A stretch of DNA of 64,000 bases from Paenibacillus curdlanolyticus YK9 (GCF_000179615.1 NZ_AEDD01000002.1:434001-498000); one strand, 5' to 3'; positions 1 to 8,710 are shown, counted from the stretch's first letter. Notes: generated from the sequence alone by a model not told the origin. Numbers and translations are program-made.

Positions 1-350
1 ATGTAATCGTAAAAACAGACCAAATGCAAATGATGATTAGAAGCTGCGACGTCGTTGCCATTACGAAAATAAAACATTGCATCGCTAAAAACCGACTTGA
101 AGTGATTACTACAGAAAAACGACTCATGAGTACCGGGACGTTATCTGAATATACGACCACGCTTAAGTTCCCTTTCATGGCCGTCCATCGTTCAATCTTC
201 GTCAATATCGAGCATATCGTGAGATTCACATCCACTAAGGTTATTATGTCCACTAATGATGAATTTCCGATTGGCAGATCCTATATAAAACAAGTCAAAG
301 ATACGTTTGCAAGATTAATGATTACTCGGTTTATGGAAAGAGGTTTTTAA
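1..350 (+). CDS. LytTR DNA-binding response regulator, 5' end outside window
   Basis: The reading frame is open from the left edge, so only the C-terminal part is present. The roughly 115 visible residues form a LytTR DNA-binding domain: a DVVAITKI strand, a TEKRLMSTGTL segment, then the diagnostic FMAVHRSIFVNIEHI stretch in which LytTR proteins carry a conserved His-Arg-Ser and Asn-Ile pair. Such domains bind direct repeats upstream of target promoters, usually after phosphorylation of an N-terminal receiver domain. A receiver is expected upstream but not visible. No Shine-Dalgarno precedes the internal ATGs near 24, which supports truncation. The gene ends 2 bases before a GHKL sensor kinase, the arrangement of agr/com-type systems. 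A LytTR-only protein without receiver remains possible. Confidence 0.8.
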   Translation, partial: VIVKTDQMQMMIRSCDVVAITKIKHCIAKNRLEVITTEKRLMSTGTLSEYTTTLKFPFMAVHRSIFVNIEHIVRFTSTKVIMSTNDEFPIGRSYIKQVKDTFARLMITRFMERGF

Positions 351-352
351 AC

Positions 353-1336
353 TTGATTAATCGCGCCCTGTACCACGTTGTCCCTCAAGTCACATGTCTA
401 GCATCGATTGGATGTGTCTGGTTTACATACCTATACTTTAGGACTCGTCTTAATCGGCCGATTCGAGATGCCATTCAAGAGTTTAATAAAAGCATACATG
501 CAGTCCTTTTATTTTCGGTTGTAGTCATTTGTAACGTGATAACGAGTACAGTCTGGTTTAGTTTAGCGGATAGTTCCTTGAATGTTCTATTGGTTACGAC
601 TGTTATCGTAGAGAATTGCCTGATCATCTATGTATTCGAGACCTTGCTTAAGAAATATATGTTAGTAATAGAGAACGCCCACTTAAAAGAACTGTTAACC
701 TATCAAGAACATAATTATATGAAATCCACGCGTGCTTTTAATGCCATAAAAAAATCCATTCATGACACAAACAAACATTTGCTTTATATAGAAAAATGCA
801 TTGAGGAAAACTGTCCACAAACCGCAGTGGAACATATCAAAAAAACACGCAACCAAATTAACCATTGTTCGAATGTGACCCGCACAGGAAACCTGGCTAT
901 TGATACATTTGTTAGCAATGCACTGAGTCTCGCACAAGAAAACCAAATACATATGGACTATTCCATTAACATCAGTTCTACAACCTTAAAGATTGACAAC
1001 TATGATTTATGTATTTTGCTTGGCAATATTCTTGATAATGCCATTGAAGCTGCTAGATCAGTCCAAGAAATTGACAACAAGCAAATTCAACTGCGAATAT
1101 TCTCGAGCAACTACGCATTATTTATTCATGTAATAAATACGCGTACCGAAGATATAGAACACACGAAAAAAACAACGAATGAACACTCTGAATTTCATGG
1201 AATCGGATTAAAAATCATTCAAGAAATAGCCAAAAAGTATGGCGGCCATCTAAAAATGAACGTAAGCGACAACCAGTTTGAAACCTTAGTCGTACTGCCC
1301 TTTTCGATCATCAATGAGGAAGAGTTCCCCGCTTAA
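353..1336 (+). CDS. GHKL-domain sensor histidine kinase (AgrC/ComD-like)
   Basis: A 327-residue membrane sensor kinase beginning at TTG behind AAAGAGG. The first ~115 residues hold about three to four hydrophobic segments (around 12-30, 47-68 and 78-100). A short linker leads to the phosphoacceptor region (KKSIHDTNKHLLYI, His near residue 139), of the degenerate HxxxN type used by AgrC-like kinases. The ATP-binding GHKL domain shows the N box LLGNILDNAIEAAR (residues ~222-235) and the G box HGIGLKIIQEIAKKYGG (~283-299). It follows the LytTR regulator by 2 bases, so the two are almost certainly a peptide- or ligand-sensing two-component system. No AgrD-like peptide or AgrB protease lies inside the window; they could be to the left. 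Confidence 0.85.
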   Translation: MINRALYHVVPQVTCLASIGCVWFTYLYFRTRLNRPIRDAIQEFNKSIHAVLLFSVVVICNVITSTVWFSLADSSLNVLLVTTVIVENCLIIYVFETLLKKYMLVIENAHLKELLTYQEHNYMKSTRAFNAIKKSIHDTNKHLLYIEKCIEENCPQTAVEHIKKTRNQINHCSNVTRTGNLAIDTFVSNALSLAQENQIHMDYSINISSTTLKIDNYDLCILLGNILDNAIEAARSVQEIDNKQIQLRIFSSNYALFIHVINTRTEDIEHTKKTTNEHSEFHGIGLKIIQEIAKKYGGHLKMNVSDNQFETLVVLPFSIINEEEFPA

Positions 1337-1341
1337 TCTCA

Positions 1342-1398
1342 CCGCTCTTGCCATATGGCACTAAACCCAAACCAACGTTACAGAATCGGCAAGAGCGG
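1342..1398. repeat. Perfect 11-bp inverted repeat after the kinase gene
   Basis: CCGCTCTTGCC at 1342-1352 is exactly complementary to GGCAAGAGCGG at 1388-1398, with 35 bases between. The left arm runs into a separate 10-base palindrome, GCCATATGGC. It starts 6 bases after the kinase stop, in a convergent intergenic gap. There is no U-run, so it is not a standard intrinsic terminator; a transcript-end structure is the likeliest role. Confidence 0.6.
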
Positions 1399-1447
1399 AT
1401 CCACTGCTGAATGACTTCTCCGTTTAAACCCGACTTACGAATGTCGA

Positions 1448-1894
1448 CTATCTTAAATAACCTACGACATCGTTTAATTTCTCTACATCTTGGGGATTTA
1501 TTTTCAACGTCGTCTGGGGCACGCCTGTTCCACCATAAATATACGGAAACCGTAACAGCCCTCTATCCATTATTGTTGGGATATCAGGATTTACTAACGA
1601 TACATCGCCAATCTTACATCCTGTTACTTGCTCTACTTCTTGTGGCTTTGCCAACTTGACCTCTTCAAATTCCAACAGTCCCTTTAATGCCTCAAAATCA
1701 ACTCGTCCATAATCACCTGATAGAATAAGTGAATAATAACCTCTATCTGTCTTCAGAATTAAGGTCGGAGCCGTTTGGCCAAGCTCGATGCCAAAATAGT
1801 CAGCCCCTTCCTGTGCGCTATGAATTTTCTCGCTATGCTTGAGGATTTCGTGCTCAATTTTCTGATTGTTTAGAATTGACAGTAACTGCTCCAT
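1448..1894 (-). CDS. YbaK/EbsC-type aminoacyl-tRNA deacylase domain protein
   Basis: A 148-residue single-domain protein resembling the YbaK/ProX editing family, which hydrolyses mischarged aminoacyl-tRNAs in trans. Visible hallmarks are the N-terminal EHEILKHSEKIHSAQEGADYFGI region, a central lysine-bearing strand APTLILKTDRGYYSLILSGD, and the C-terminal GDVSLVNPDIPTIMD plus YGGTGVPQ segments, which match the family's glycine-rich substrate loop. The frame is open further upstream, but the start was set at the ATG at 1894 because AAAGAGGGAAAG stands just before it, whereas the upstream ATG has no such site. It is monocistronic and convergent with the kinase gene. Which aminoacyl-tRNA it edits cannot be read from the sequence. 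Confidence 0.75.
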   Translation of the reverse strand: MEQLLSILNNQKIEHEILKHSEKIHSAQEGADYFGIELGQTAPTLILKTDRGYYSLILSGDYGRVDFEALKGLLEFEEVKLAKPQEVEQVTGCKIGDVSLVNPDIPTIMDRGLLRFPYIYGGTGVPQTTLKINPQDVEKLNDVVGYLR

Positions 1895-2022
1895 CGTCTT
1901 TCCCTCTTTCACTCTCAATTTGAATAACCTATACATCCAATTCGACAAGTAGTAGCTTTTCCCTTTTTATGATAATCCACACAGTACGACCAATTTTGAT
2001 GATATCGTAATCATCCCTCATT

Positions 2023-2064
2023 AAAAAAACGATGCAAGGGAATCCATCCCTGCATCGTTTTTTT
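2023..2064. terminator. Bidirectional intrinsic terminator
   Basis: The arms ACGATGCA and TGCATCGT, extended by AGGGA/TCCCT with one bulge, close a 5-base loop and are flanked by A7 on the left and T7 on the right. It can end transcripts on either strand. It lies downstream of the minus-strand gene at 2110-2574. Confidence 0.85.
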
Positions 2065-2109
2065 ACAGTACTCCTATTCATTCATCCATTCGCTTGCGCT
2101 GCTATCAAA

Positions 2110-2574
2110 CTACGAAGTTGTCGTACCGGCAAAAGCCGTACCATTAAAAACAACAGGTCCGGATAACGCAATGTTACCTTCGGTTATGGTAGCGGAAACA
2201 AATAACGTATAGCGAATTTCGCCGGCAAGAACATCGGCTGCAGGAGGGAAATCGCCTGCCGAAATGCTGACTGGACCAATTGTGTTCACGCCTCCTGTAT
2301 TGAATGCTTCCGTTAGAATTAGCACCCCTGATCCAGGCGCGCTTGTGCCATTGCGTTCAATTGTGAACGTCAATTCTGCAACGACTCCATCAACGACGAT
2401 GCCTACAGTACCTGTTAGGGCAACGCGCACATCCCCTTCATTGCCCAAGAGCGCAGCTGCGCCGGTCTGCAGTCCGATATCGCCAATTAGGAGAGGCGTA
2501 TCCGTGATGCCATCCGTTCCGCTGCTGTCATTGCGGTTGACAGACAATCGGCCGTCCAAAAACTGAATCGTCAA
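2110..2574 (-). CDS. Uncharacterised low-complexity beta-rich protein
   Basis: A 154-residue protein with a TTG start 5 bases after AAGGTGAT. It has no signal peptide, no cysteine and no long hydrophobic segment. It is rich in Gly, Ala, Thr and Val with alternating hydrophobic residues (VALTGTVGIVVDGVVAELTF), which suggests an all-beta fold. Such composition is seen in C-terminal domains of exosporium or spore-surface proteins of Bacillales, but no collagen-like repeat is present and the similarity is compositional only. It stands alone between two terminators. I do not recognise the family; a structural role on the spore or cell surface is a guess. Confidence 0.55.
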   Translation of the reverse strand: MTIQFLDGRLSVNRNDSSGTDGITDTPLLIGDIGLQTGAAALLGNEGDVRVALTGTVGIVVDGVVAELTFTIERNGTSAPGSGVLILTEAFNTGGVNTIGPVSISAGDFPPAADVLAGEIRYTLFVSATITEGNIALSGPVVFNGTAFAGTTTS

Positions 2575-2637
2575 TTCATCACCTTCTTCGTTTTCTACTA
2601 GTATATGAAGCTAGCATGAAAAGGTTATCCATTTCGA

Positions 2638-2687
2638 TAGAAAAGCTGCCTCAGTCACCCGCTCCAGCGGATTTTAGAGACAGCTTT
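2638..2687 (-). terminator. Terminator of the sugar ABC transporter operon
   Basis: On the minus strand AAAGCTGTCTC pairs with GAGGCAGCTTTT, with an inner CCGCT/AGCGG hairpin. It lies 8 bases past the stop of the last permease gene. Confidence 0.7.
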
Positions 2688-2694
2688 ATTGGCA

Positions 2695-3576
2695 TTATCC
2701 TTTAACTGAACCAGCCGTAATTCCTTCAACAATCCGATTGCTCAAGACGAAGAAAGCGATTAGAATGGGCAAAATGCTGATCATCAGCGTTGCGCCGATT
2801 GCGCCCCAGTCCGTCGTATATTGGCCGATGAAGTTCTGGATGCCGACCGTTAACGTTTTCAGATGATCGGAGCTAATAAACGTATTAATAAACACGAACT
2901 CGTTCCAGTTATAAATCATATTAATAATGACTGTCGTCGCTACAACGGAGGAAGTCATCGGCAATACGATTTGCGCGAAAATCCGATTAACCGAGCAGCC
3001 GTCCATGACAGCAGCCTCCTCTACCTCTCGCGGCAGCGACTGGTAGAAGCCTAGCAAGATCATAATCGTAAGCGGAAGGTTAAACGCCGTGTACGTTAAG
3101 ATGATCGACAATGGGTGATCCGTCAGGTTTATTTTCATAAACATTTGGAATAACGGAATAAGCGTCGAATGCACCGGAATCATGAGCCCGACCATAAACA
3201 GGCCAAGAACCGGTCCCTTCAGCTTCCAATTCATTCTCGTCAGCGCGAAGGTGACGAGGCTTGCGAGCAAAACGGTCAACAGCACCGACGCAGCCGTATA
3301 CCACACACTGTTTAGGAAATATCGGCTGATGTTGCCTTCAGTCCAAACCTTCGTATAATTTTCCCATTTGGGATGCGTTGGAAGCGCAAATGGCGATAGA
3401 TTAAAAACCTCTTGATTATCCTTAAGCGAGAAAAACAGCAGCCAGATCAACGGAAACACTTGAATAATCGCGATAATGGCAAGGATGGCATACAACGTAG
3501 TCACCCCTGCTCCGCGCCACAACGGATGAGTAGCAAGACGTGCGAATTTGCGTGGAGCTAGAATGGTCGGTTCCAT
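2695..3576 (-). CDS. Carbohydrate ABC transporter permease, MalG/LacG type
   Basis: A 293-residue inner-membrane permease of the CUT1 family with six predicted membrane segments. The cytoplasmic EAA loop, which docks the ATPase, reads EEAAVMDGCSVNRIFAQIVLPM (about residues 186-207), a good match to EAAxxDGAxxxxxFxxIxLP. The start was taken at the ATG at 3576, 6 bases after GGGGGGAG, rather than at the adjoining TTG. It follows the MalF-type permease by 42 bases and is the last gene of the operon. No ATPase is encoded nearby, so it probably uses a shared MsmX-type ATPase, as is common for YesM/YesN-linked importers. The sugar is unknown. Confidence 0.9.
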   Translation of the reverse strand: MEPTILAPRKFARLATHPLWRGAGVTTLYAILAIIAIIQVFPLIWLLFFSLKDNQEVFNLSPFALPTHPKWENYTKVWTEGNISRYFLNSVWYTAASVLLTVLLASLVTFALTRMNWKLKGPVLGLFMVGLMIPVHSTLIPLFQMFMKINLTDHPLSIILTYTAFNLPLTIMILLGFYQSLPREVEEAAVMDGCSVNRIFAQIVLPMTSSVVATTVIINMIYNWNEFVFINTFISSDHLKTLTVGIQNFIGQYTTDWGAIGATLMISILPILIAFFVLSNRIVEGITAGSVKG

Positions 3577-3618
3577 CAACGGCTCCCCCCTTCTTCCGAA
3601 TTTACGGAGAATTCAACG

Positions 3619-4500
3619 TTATGAATACTGAATGTCGTCGCCCGAGGCGGTCAATTTACGGATCAACCATGTAATTACAAGGCAAATCAGTAATAAGAAA
3701 AAGCCGATTGCGCTGCCATAACCAAAGTCAAAGCTGCGAAAAGCTTGATGATACATATAGGAAGCCATCACTTCGCTTGCGCCGTTCGGGCCACCGTCCG
3801 TCATGACATAGATCAAGTCGAAGTACTTGAGCGACCCGACAATTGCGAGCACAACCGTCACTTTGGCAACGTTTGCGATGAGCGGTATCTTCACGCGGAA
3901 TGCGATTTGCCAAGGGTTTGCCCCATCGATCCGCGCCGCTTCGATTAGCGAGGACGGGATGTTTTTGAGCGCTGCATAATAAATCAGAATGTAGAAGCCT
4001 GCATACTGCCAAATAATCGGAATAAAAATCGCAAGCAGGACGATTTTCGTATTCGATAGCCATTCGACCGAGCCGCTGCCGCCAATCGACGTTAAGAAGC
4101 TATTCAGAACGCCGCTAGTCGGATGATAGATTTTCAGCCATAACTGCGCAATCGCAACCGAGGACAGCAGCATCGGCACTAAATATATTTTGCGAAGCAG
4201 ATTCGCGCCTTTCACATCTCCTGACAATACTAGCGCGATAGCGAGATATCCAATCAGGCTGGCTGCCGAGAACAAAGCCAGAAGGAAGGAATGATAAGCG
4301 CTCTGCCAGAAATCAGCGTCCTGCACGAGTCTACTATAGTTGTCCAATCCGATAAACGCCATCGCGCCGATGCCATCCCACCTCATGAGCCCGTAATAGC
4401 CGGTCAGCACGATCGGGATATAAATAAGCGCTAGAATGAGCATGAATGCAGGCAGTACATATAATGCAATCATTTTCTTGTTCGACATGACACGATCCAT
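3619..4500 (-). CDS. Carbohydrate ABC transporter permease, MalF/LacF type
   Basis: A 293-residue CUT1 permease and partner of the downstream MalG-type protein. It has an N-terminal membrane segment (KKMIALYVLPAFMLILALIYIP), five more hydrophobic segments, and the EAA loop SLIEAARIDGANPWQIAFRVKIPL near residues 184-206. Start ATG at 4500 follows AAGGAGTG. It lies about 100 bases after the binding-protein gene, separated from it by a hairpin that may lower permease expression relative to the lipoprotein. Substrate is not readable, but the tandem YesM/YesN regulators point to a plant- or polysaccharide-derived oligosaccharide. Confidence 0.9.
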   Translation of the reverse strand: MDRVMSNKKMIALYVLPAFMLILALIYIPIVLTGYYGLMRWDGIGAMAFIGLDNYSRLVQDADFWQSAYHSFLLALFSAASLIGYLAIALVLSGDVKGANLLRKIYLVPMLLSSVAIAQLWLKIYHPTSGVLNSFLTSIGGSGSVEWLSNTKIVLLAIFIPIIWQYAGFYILIYYAALKNIPSSLIEAARIDGANPWQIAFRVKIPLIANVAKVTVVLAIVGSLKYFDLIYVMTDGGPNGASEVMASYMYHQAFRSFDFGYGSAIGFFLLLICLVITWLIRKLTASGDDIQYS

Positions 4501-4536
4501 CGTTCAATCACACTCCTTGGGAACGCACTCGGGTAT

Positions 4537-4574
4537 AAGAAAAGAGCATATCGCAGCATGAAGCGGATATGCCC
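4537..4574 (-). terminator. Internal hairpin/attenuating terminator between binding protein and permeases
   Basis: On the minus strand GGGCATATC pairs with GATATGCTC across a 13-base loop, followed by TTTTCTT. Its position after the solute-binding gene fits partial termination or 3'-end protection, a usual way to make more binding protein than permease. Confidence 0.65.
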
Positions 4575-4599
4575 TTCTCCCTGTTTCAATCCTTCTCTT

Positions 4600-5943
4600 C
4601 TATTTGCCAGCCTGTTCTGCCAGCGCCTTCTCATGGTTCTTGGCAAAATCAGCAGGCGAAACCTCATTGCCGAACAACGCTTGAATCATGTTCAAGTGGA
4701 CTTGCGCAACGCTTGGGCTCATCTGAACATCTGCGAACAATGTAATATTGCTTGCTTTGCCGAGTTCGTTGAGGATGTCGATATACATCTGCGGAAGGTT
4801 CACTTTCGACGTATCCACCTTCGTTGCAGGGATGACGCCAGCCTTCGTTACCGATTGCTCGCCCCATTTTTGCACAAAGAACTTCACAAACTTCTTCGCT
4901 TCGTCTTTTACTTTCGAATTTTCGGCAACGAACAGTCCGACGCCTGGACCGCCTACCCAGCTATCGATATTGCCTTTGCCGCCGTCAATCGTCGGGAATT
5001 TGAAAAATCCAACATTGTCGCGGAACGCCTGCGGAACCGTTTCATTCGTCGTGAAATTCGGAAGCTCCCACGTGCCCATCATGTACATCGCTGCTTTGCC
5101 GTTCATGAACTCGGATTTGCCTTCATCATTGGATAAGCCGTTGAATCCTTTGTTGAATGCATTGGCTTTGACAAGATCCTGTACCTCTTGCGCGGCTTGC
5201 ACCAGGCTAGCGTCTTCGAAGGACCCTGTACGCGCGACTGCATTGCGCAATGTGTCTTGGCCGCCAAGCCGGTCAGCCAAATACATATACCAGAGCGAAC
5301 CCGTCCAACGATCCTTATTGCCCAGAGCGATCGGCGCAACACCGTTGCTCTCGAGTGTGCTCACTACCTGCTTGAATTGCTCGTAGGTTTGCGGCACCTC
5401 TAGGTTGTATTTGCTGAAAATGGCTTTGTTATAGTAAATTGGCGTAATATTCAGTTCCAACGGAAGCGCGTAGGTTTTGCCGTCGATGGCATACGCGTCG
5501 GTTGTGCCCGATACGAAGGAGTCTTTCAATCCGTCATTCAGCGTATCGTCCAGCGGCGCGAATAGCTGCCCTTTCACATACGGCTCAAGGAAGCCTGCTG
5601 CCCACGTCATGCCGACATCCGGCAGATCGTTCGATGCGGAGAGCACCTTAAGCTTGTTTTTGTACTGCTCGTTTTCCAAAATCTCTTGCTTGATCGTCAC
5701 GTTCGGATTCGCGGTTTGATATTCATTAATGATGTCGTTCACAATCATATTTTGCTGCTTCGAGCTTCCCGAAGGCCATAGATGCATCATCTTGATTGTC
5801 ACTTTCTCGCTCGAACTGGATGAAGCGCTTCCATCTTTCGTGCCGGTATCCGACTTGCTGCCGCTTTCGCTGCCGCAGCCTGCTAGCGTCAATGCTGAAG
5901 CCATTGCGACCGTCATCACGATTGATAGCGATTTTTTAACCAT
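4600..5943 (-). CDS. Extracellular sugar-binding lipoprotein of ABC importer
   Basis: A 447-residue family-1 solute-binding protein. The N-terminus is a lipoprotein signal: MVKKS, a hydrophobic stretch and the lipobox LAGC with Cys23 as lipidation site, then a Ser/Gly/Lys-rich linker. The mature part has the typical features of sugar-binding proteins (VTIKMMHLWPSGSS, an ALPLELNITPIYYNKAIFSK hinge, and GKAAMYMMGTWELPNF near residues 283-298). It delivers its ligand to the two downstream permeases. It is preceded by a cre-like box and the regulator gene, so carbon catabolite control by CcpA plus YesN-type activation are both likely. The ligand is unknown. Confidence 0.9.
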   Translation of the reverse strand: MVKKSLSIVMTVAMASALTLAGCGSESGSKSDTGTKDGSASSSSSEKVTIKMMHLWPSGSSKQQNMIVNDIINEYQTANPNVTIKQEILENEQYKNKLKVLSASNDLPDVGMTWAAGFLEPYVKGQLFAPLDDTLNDGLKDSFVSGTTDAYAIDGKTYALPLELNITPIYYNKAIFSKYNLEVPQTYEQFKQVVSTLESNGVAPIALGNKDRWTGSLWYMYLADRLGGQDTLRNAVARTGSFEDASLVQAAQEVQDLVKANAFNKGFNGLSNDEGKSEFMNGKAAMYMMGTWELPNFTTNETVPQAFRDNVGFFKFPTIDGGKGNIDSWVGGPGVGLFVAENSKVKDEAKKFVKFFVQKWGEQSVTKAGVIPATKVDTSKVNLPQMYIDILNELGKASNITLFADVQMSPSVAQVHLNMIQALFGNEVSPADFAKNHEKALAEQAGK

Positions 5944-5988
5944 GTTCCATCCCCCTATTGTTCGTTGCTTTCTCGTTCACATATCCAA

Positions 5989-6002
5989 TGTTAACGCTTT
6001 CT
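5989..6002 (-). promoter_or_regulatory. cre-like site (CcpA) before the sugar importer genes
   Basis: On the minus strand AGAAAGCGTTAACA matches the catabolite-responsive element consensus (TGWAARCGYTWNCW) in all but the first base. It lies about 45 bases upstream of the binding-protein start, where it could repress transcription when preferred sugars are present. Confidence 0.55.
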
Positions 6003-6061
6003 TGGTTTCTGCATAAGGTAACAGCGTTTAGGGAAAGGTTCGCTATATTTAGGAGCTTTCC

Positions 6062-6853
6062 TTATACGATATCGCCTTTCGGCACATCCTTGCGGTATTG
6101 GCTGGGCGTCATGCCCTCATATTCTTTGAATAACGTCATAAAATATTTCGTCGATTGGTAGCCCACTTCCTCGGCAATCGCCGTAATGGGCAGCGATGTC
6201 GATAGAAGCAGCTTTTTGGCCGCTTGTATTTTGCTTCGCGTCAGAAATTCGCTGAAATTCATGCCCATTTTCTCCTTGAACAACGAGCTGAAATAGCTGG
6301 CATTCAAGTGAACATGATCAGCTACCTCGCGGAGGCTGACTGGCAACTGCACATGCGCTTCGACATATTGAATGGCCGCTTGAATCGGCTGCGGCATGCG
6401 TACATCGTGCTGCTTCGCCTCCATGAGCTGATGATCGACGATCTTCTCGATCGTGCCAGCGCGCTCGCGGCTATCGCATACAAGCAGCGCCTGCTCAACC
6501 GCTTCGATCAGCTTGGCTTTCGTAATTGGCTTAAGCAAGTAATTGACGACGCCGAGCTTAATGCCCTCCTGCGCATATTCAAACTCCGAATAACCCGACA
6601 ATAAAATGACGACAGGGTTACGCCCCTGCTCCTTTATCGCGTGAATGAGGCTTAATCCGTTCATCTCGGGCATGCGAATATCCGTCAGCATGAGATGCAC
6701 GGGGCGCTCTGCGATAAAAGCTAGAGCGTCGTCGCCATTTTCCGCCGTTACGATCTCATAGCTGCTCCCTGCCCACGTTTCCAACGTCTTCTTTAATCCT
6801 TCGCGTGTTCTCGGTTCGTCATCCACAATGAGTATCGTTTTACTGTATTTCAT
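6062..6853 (-). CDS. YesN-type response regulator, receiver plus AraC HTH
   Basis: A 263-residue regulator. The N-terminal receiver domain has the acidic pair in ILIVDDEP, the phosphoacceptor Asp in LMLTDIRMPEM (near residue 54), and the conserved Lys in YLLKPITK. The C-terminal ~100 residues are an AraC-type double helix-turn-helix, ending in the signature GYQSTKYFMTLFKEYEGMTPSQYRK. The start at 6853 was preferred to the ATG four codons upstream because GAGGG lies 5 bases before it. The gene overlaps the kinase gene by 14 bases, so they are translationally coupled. It probably activates the adjacent importer genes, which run in the same direction. Confidence 0.9.
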   Translation of the reverse strand: MKYSKTILIVDDEPRTREGLKKTLETWAGSSYEIVTAENGDDALAFIAERPVHLMLTDIRMPEMNGLSLIHAIKEQGRNPVVILLSGYSEFEYAQEGIKLGVVNYLLKPITKAKLIEAVEQALLVCDSRERAGTIEKIVDHQLMEAKQHDVRMPQPIQAAIQYVEAHVQLPVSLREVADHVHLNASYFSSLFKEKMGMNFSEFLTRSKIQAAKKLLLSTSLPITAIAEEVGYQSTKYFMTLFKEYEGMTPSQYRKDVPKGDIV

Positions 6854-8591
6854 GCCATCCCTCATCTCCCGGAATTAGAAAGGAAACCTGCGTTCCTTCG
6901 CCCAATGCGCTCCTTATCGAAAGGCCATGCAACGACGAGTCCTTATAATAAAGGTGAAGCCGCTTGTTCACGTTGTCGATCGCCATACCATTGCCTTTGG
7001 TATTCGTAATGCCGGCCGATTCGCGCTCATTCATAAGCGAATGGACCGTTTGCTCGTCCATGCCTGGCCCATCATCCGTCACTTGAACGAGCCAGCCTGA
7101 CGTTTCATGGTCCGCCTGAATCGTTAGCGATACGCAGCCCGGTCCTTTCTTGTTGCCTATGCCGTGCAAAATGGCATTCTCGACGATCGGTTGAATAATC
7201 AGCTTTGGAATTCGAATGTTCAGGCATTCCGGAGCCACTTCAATGTTCCACGATAATCGATCCCCCATGCGAAGCTGCATGAGCTGCATATATCGCTCGA
7301 TATGCTCCAGCTCTGCGCTGAAGGTTACCCATTCGCTCATCCCGTCGCTGCCAATCGTATAGCGGAATAGCTCCGACATTGCCACAACGAGCTCCGCAAG
7401 CTCCTCCTCTTCCTTCTCCTGCAAGGACCAGAACAGCGCCTCAAGCGTGTTATATAGAAAATGGGGATTAATCTGCGCCTGAAGCGCCTTGAGCTCCGAT
7501 CGGCTGCGTACTAACTCCTTCTCATAGATCACTTGAATGAGCTCGTTCATATGCTCAACCATCTGGTTATACGTCTTCGTCAACTCATTAATTTCAACGG
7601 TGGACTGCACCTCGGGGCTTGGTCGCATTTCGCCCAAGCGCGAGCCGCGCATCGTCTTGATCAATCGCAAAATCGGGCGCGTTATCATCGAGGAGAGGAA
7701 GAAGGAGCACAACAAGCATATTAAAAATCCGACGCAGCCAGATACGATAATCGCTGTTCGGAGCACCGTAATCCCCTCAAGCACCGTGCTGACCGGGGTC
7801 AGGATCACAAGCTTCCAGCCGGTGAGCTCCGATTTTTGGTCGACTTGGATATATTCCTTGCCGCGTATCGTGACCGTCTGTCCGTTCGAGTGAACAACTG
7901 CCTTACTATTCCCTGCAAAATTGGATGTAATGAGTAATTGATTGCGGTCCAGCAGCAGCATGAGTTCGTCTCGCTGCTGATCGCCTTGCACCCCGAGATC
8001 AAAATAGCTGCGATTCACGCGAATGAGCAAATAGCCGCCGCTTGCAAACCAGTGGTCGATCAGCCTCACTTGCCTAACCGCCAAAAAGTAATTGGGGTCC
8101 TTTGGATCCTGGCCAATCCAGACAAGCTTGCCTCTGGCCAAATCGATCTGTTGAATCCAAGCGGAGCCGATTCGCCCGTTCAATGTCGTGTCATCTAGCG
8201 GGAACATGCTGCTGTAATTATTGGCGTACAAGTCAAAGGCTTGAATGCCGTCCGAATATACTTGGAAGGTGCTAACGCTCTGCATCAGCGATTGTCGCTG
8301 CTGCAAGCTGGCTCTCTGCCCATACGTATGCTGCAGCAGCAGCTGTTGCACTTCCGTAGTGGTCATGACTTGGCTTGACAGCATATCAAGCTGTCGATAA
8401 AGCGTTTCCAACCTGCCGGTCGCTTCATTCGCGGTCTGCTTCAGCTGCCGTTCCGCATTGTTTTTAATCAACGCGGATACGCGCGTATAGGTGGTCAGCC
8501 CAACGAAGCATAACACGATCGCCATGACGAGAAGAAACATCGCAAGAATTTGATTACGCAGCGTATTCATATTTTGAAGTCTATGCCGCAT
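6840..8591 (-). CDS. YesM-type sensor histidine kinase (dCache-HAMP-His_kinase)
   Basis: A 583-residue two-transmembrane sensor. The first membrane helix (about 13-32) is followed by a ~250-residue extracellular sensing domain, then a second helix (about 275-298), a HAMP segment (MITRPILRLIKTMRGSRLGEM), and the phosphoacceptor block QAQINPHFLYNTLEALFWSLQ, with His in NPHFLYN as in the YesM/LytS family. The ATPase domain has PIVENAILHGIG (N box), DDGPGMDEQ (G1) and KGNGMAIDNVNKRL (G2). GGAGGAGGTG precedes the ATG. It overlaps the YesN-type regulator; together they likely sense an extracellular sugar, or the loaded binding protein, and control the importer. Confidence 0.9.
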   Translation of the reverse strand: MRHRLQNMNTLRNQILAMFLLVMAIVLCFVGLTTYTRVSALIKNNAERQLKQTANEATGRLETLYRQLDMLSSQVMTTTEVQQLLLQHTYGQRASLQQRQSLMQSVSTFQVYSDGIQAFDLYANNYSSMFPLDDTTLNGRIGSAWIQQIDLARGKLVWIGQDPKDPNYFLAVRQVRLIDHWFASGGYLLIRVNRSYFDLGVQGDQQRDELMLLLDRNQLLITSNFAGNSKAVVHSNGQTVTIRGKEYIQVDQKSELTGWKLVILTPVSTVLEGITVLRTAIIVSGCVGFLICLLCSFFLSSMITRPILRLIKTMRGSRLGEMRPSPEVQSTVEINELTKTYNQMVEHMNELIQVIYEKELVRSRSELKALQAQINPHFLYNTLEALFWSLQEKEEEELAELVVAMSELFRYTIGSDGMSEWVTFSAELEHIERYMQLMQLRMGDRLSWNIEVAPECLNIRIPKLIIQPIVENAILHGIGNKKGPGCVSLTIQADHETSGWLVQVTDDGPGMDEQTVHSLMNERESAGITNTKGNGMAIDNVNKRLHLYYKDSSLHGLSIRSALGEGTQVSFLIPGDEGWHEIQ

Positions 8592-8710
8592 CGATGTTCC
8601 ACCTCCTCCGATAATAAAATAAAAGCCGCGATTGTCGCGACTTCATGCTTCACCGTTCTTCGCATGTAATTGTATATCGATCAGGCTATGCCATGTCAAG
8701 CAGAACGCAA

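Noticed and set aside
4558-5136. 192-codon plus-strand frame opposite the sugar-binding lipoprotein gene
   Set aside because: Antisense shadow of a well-conserved gene; no start signal and no recognisable domain.
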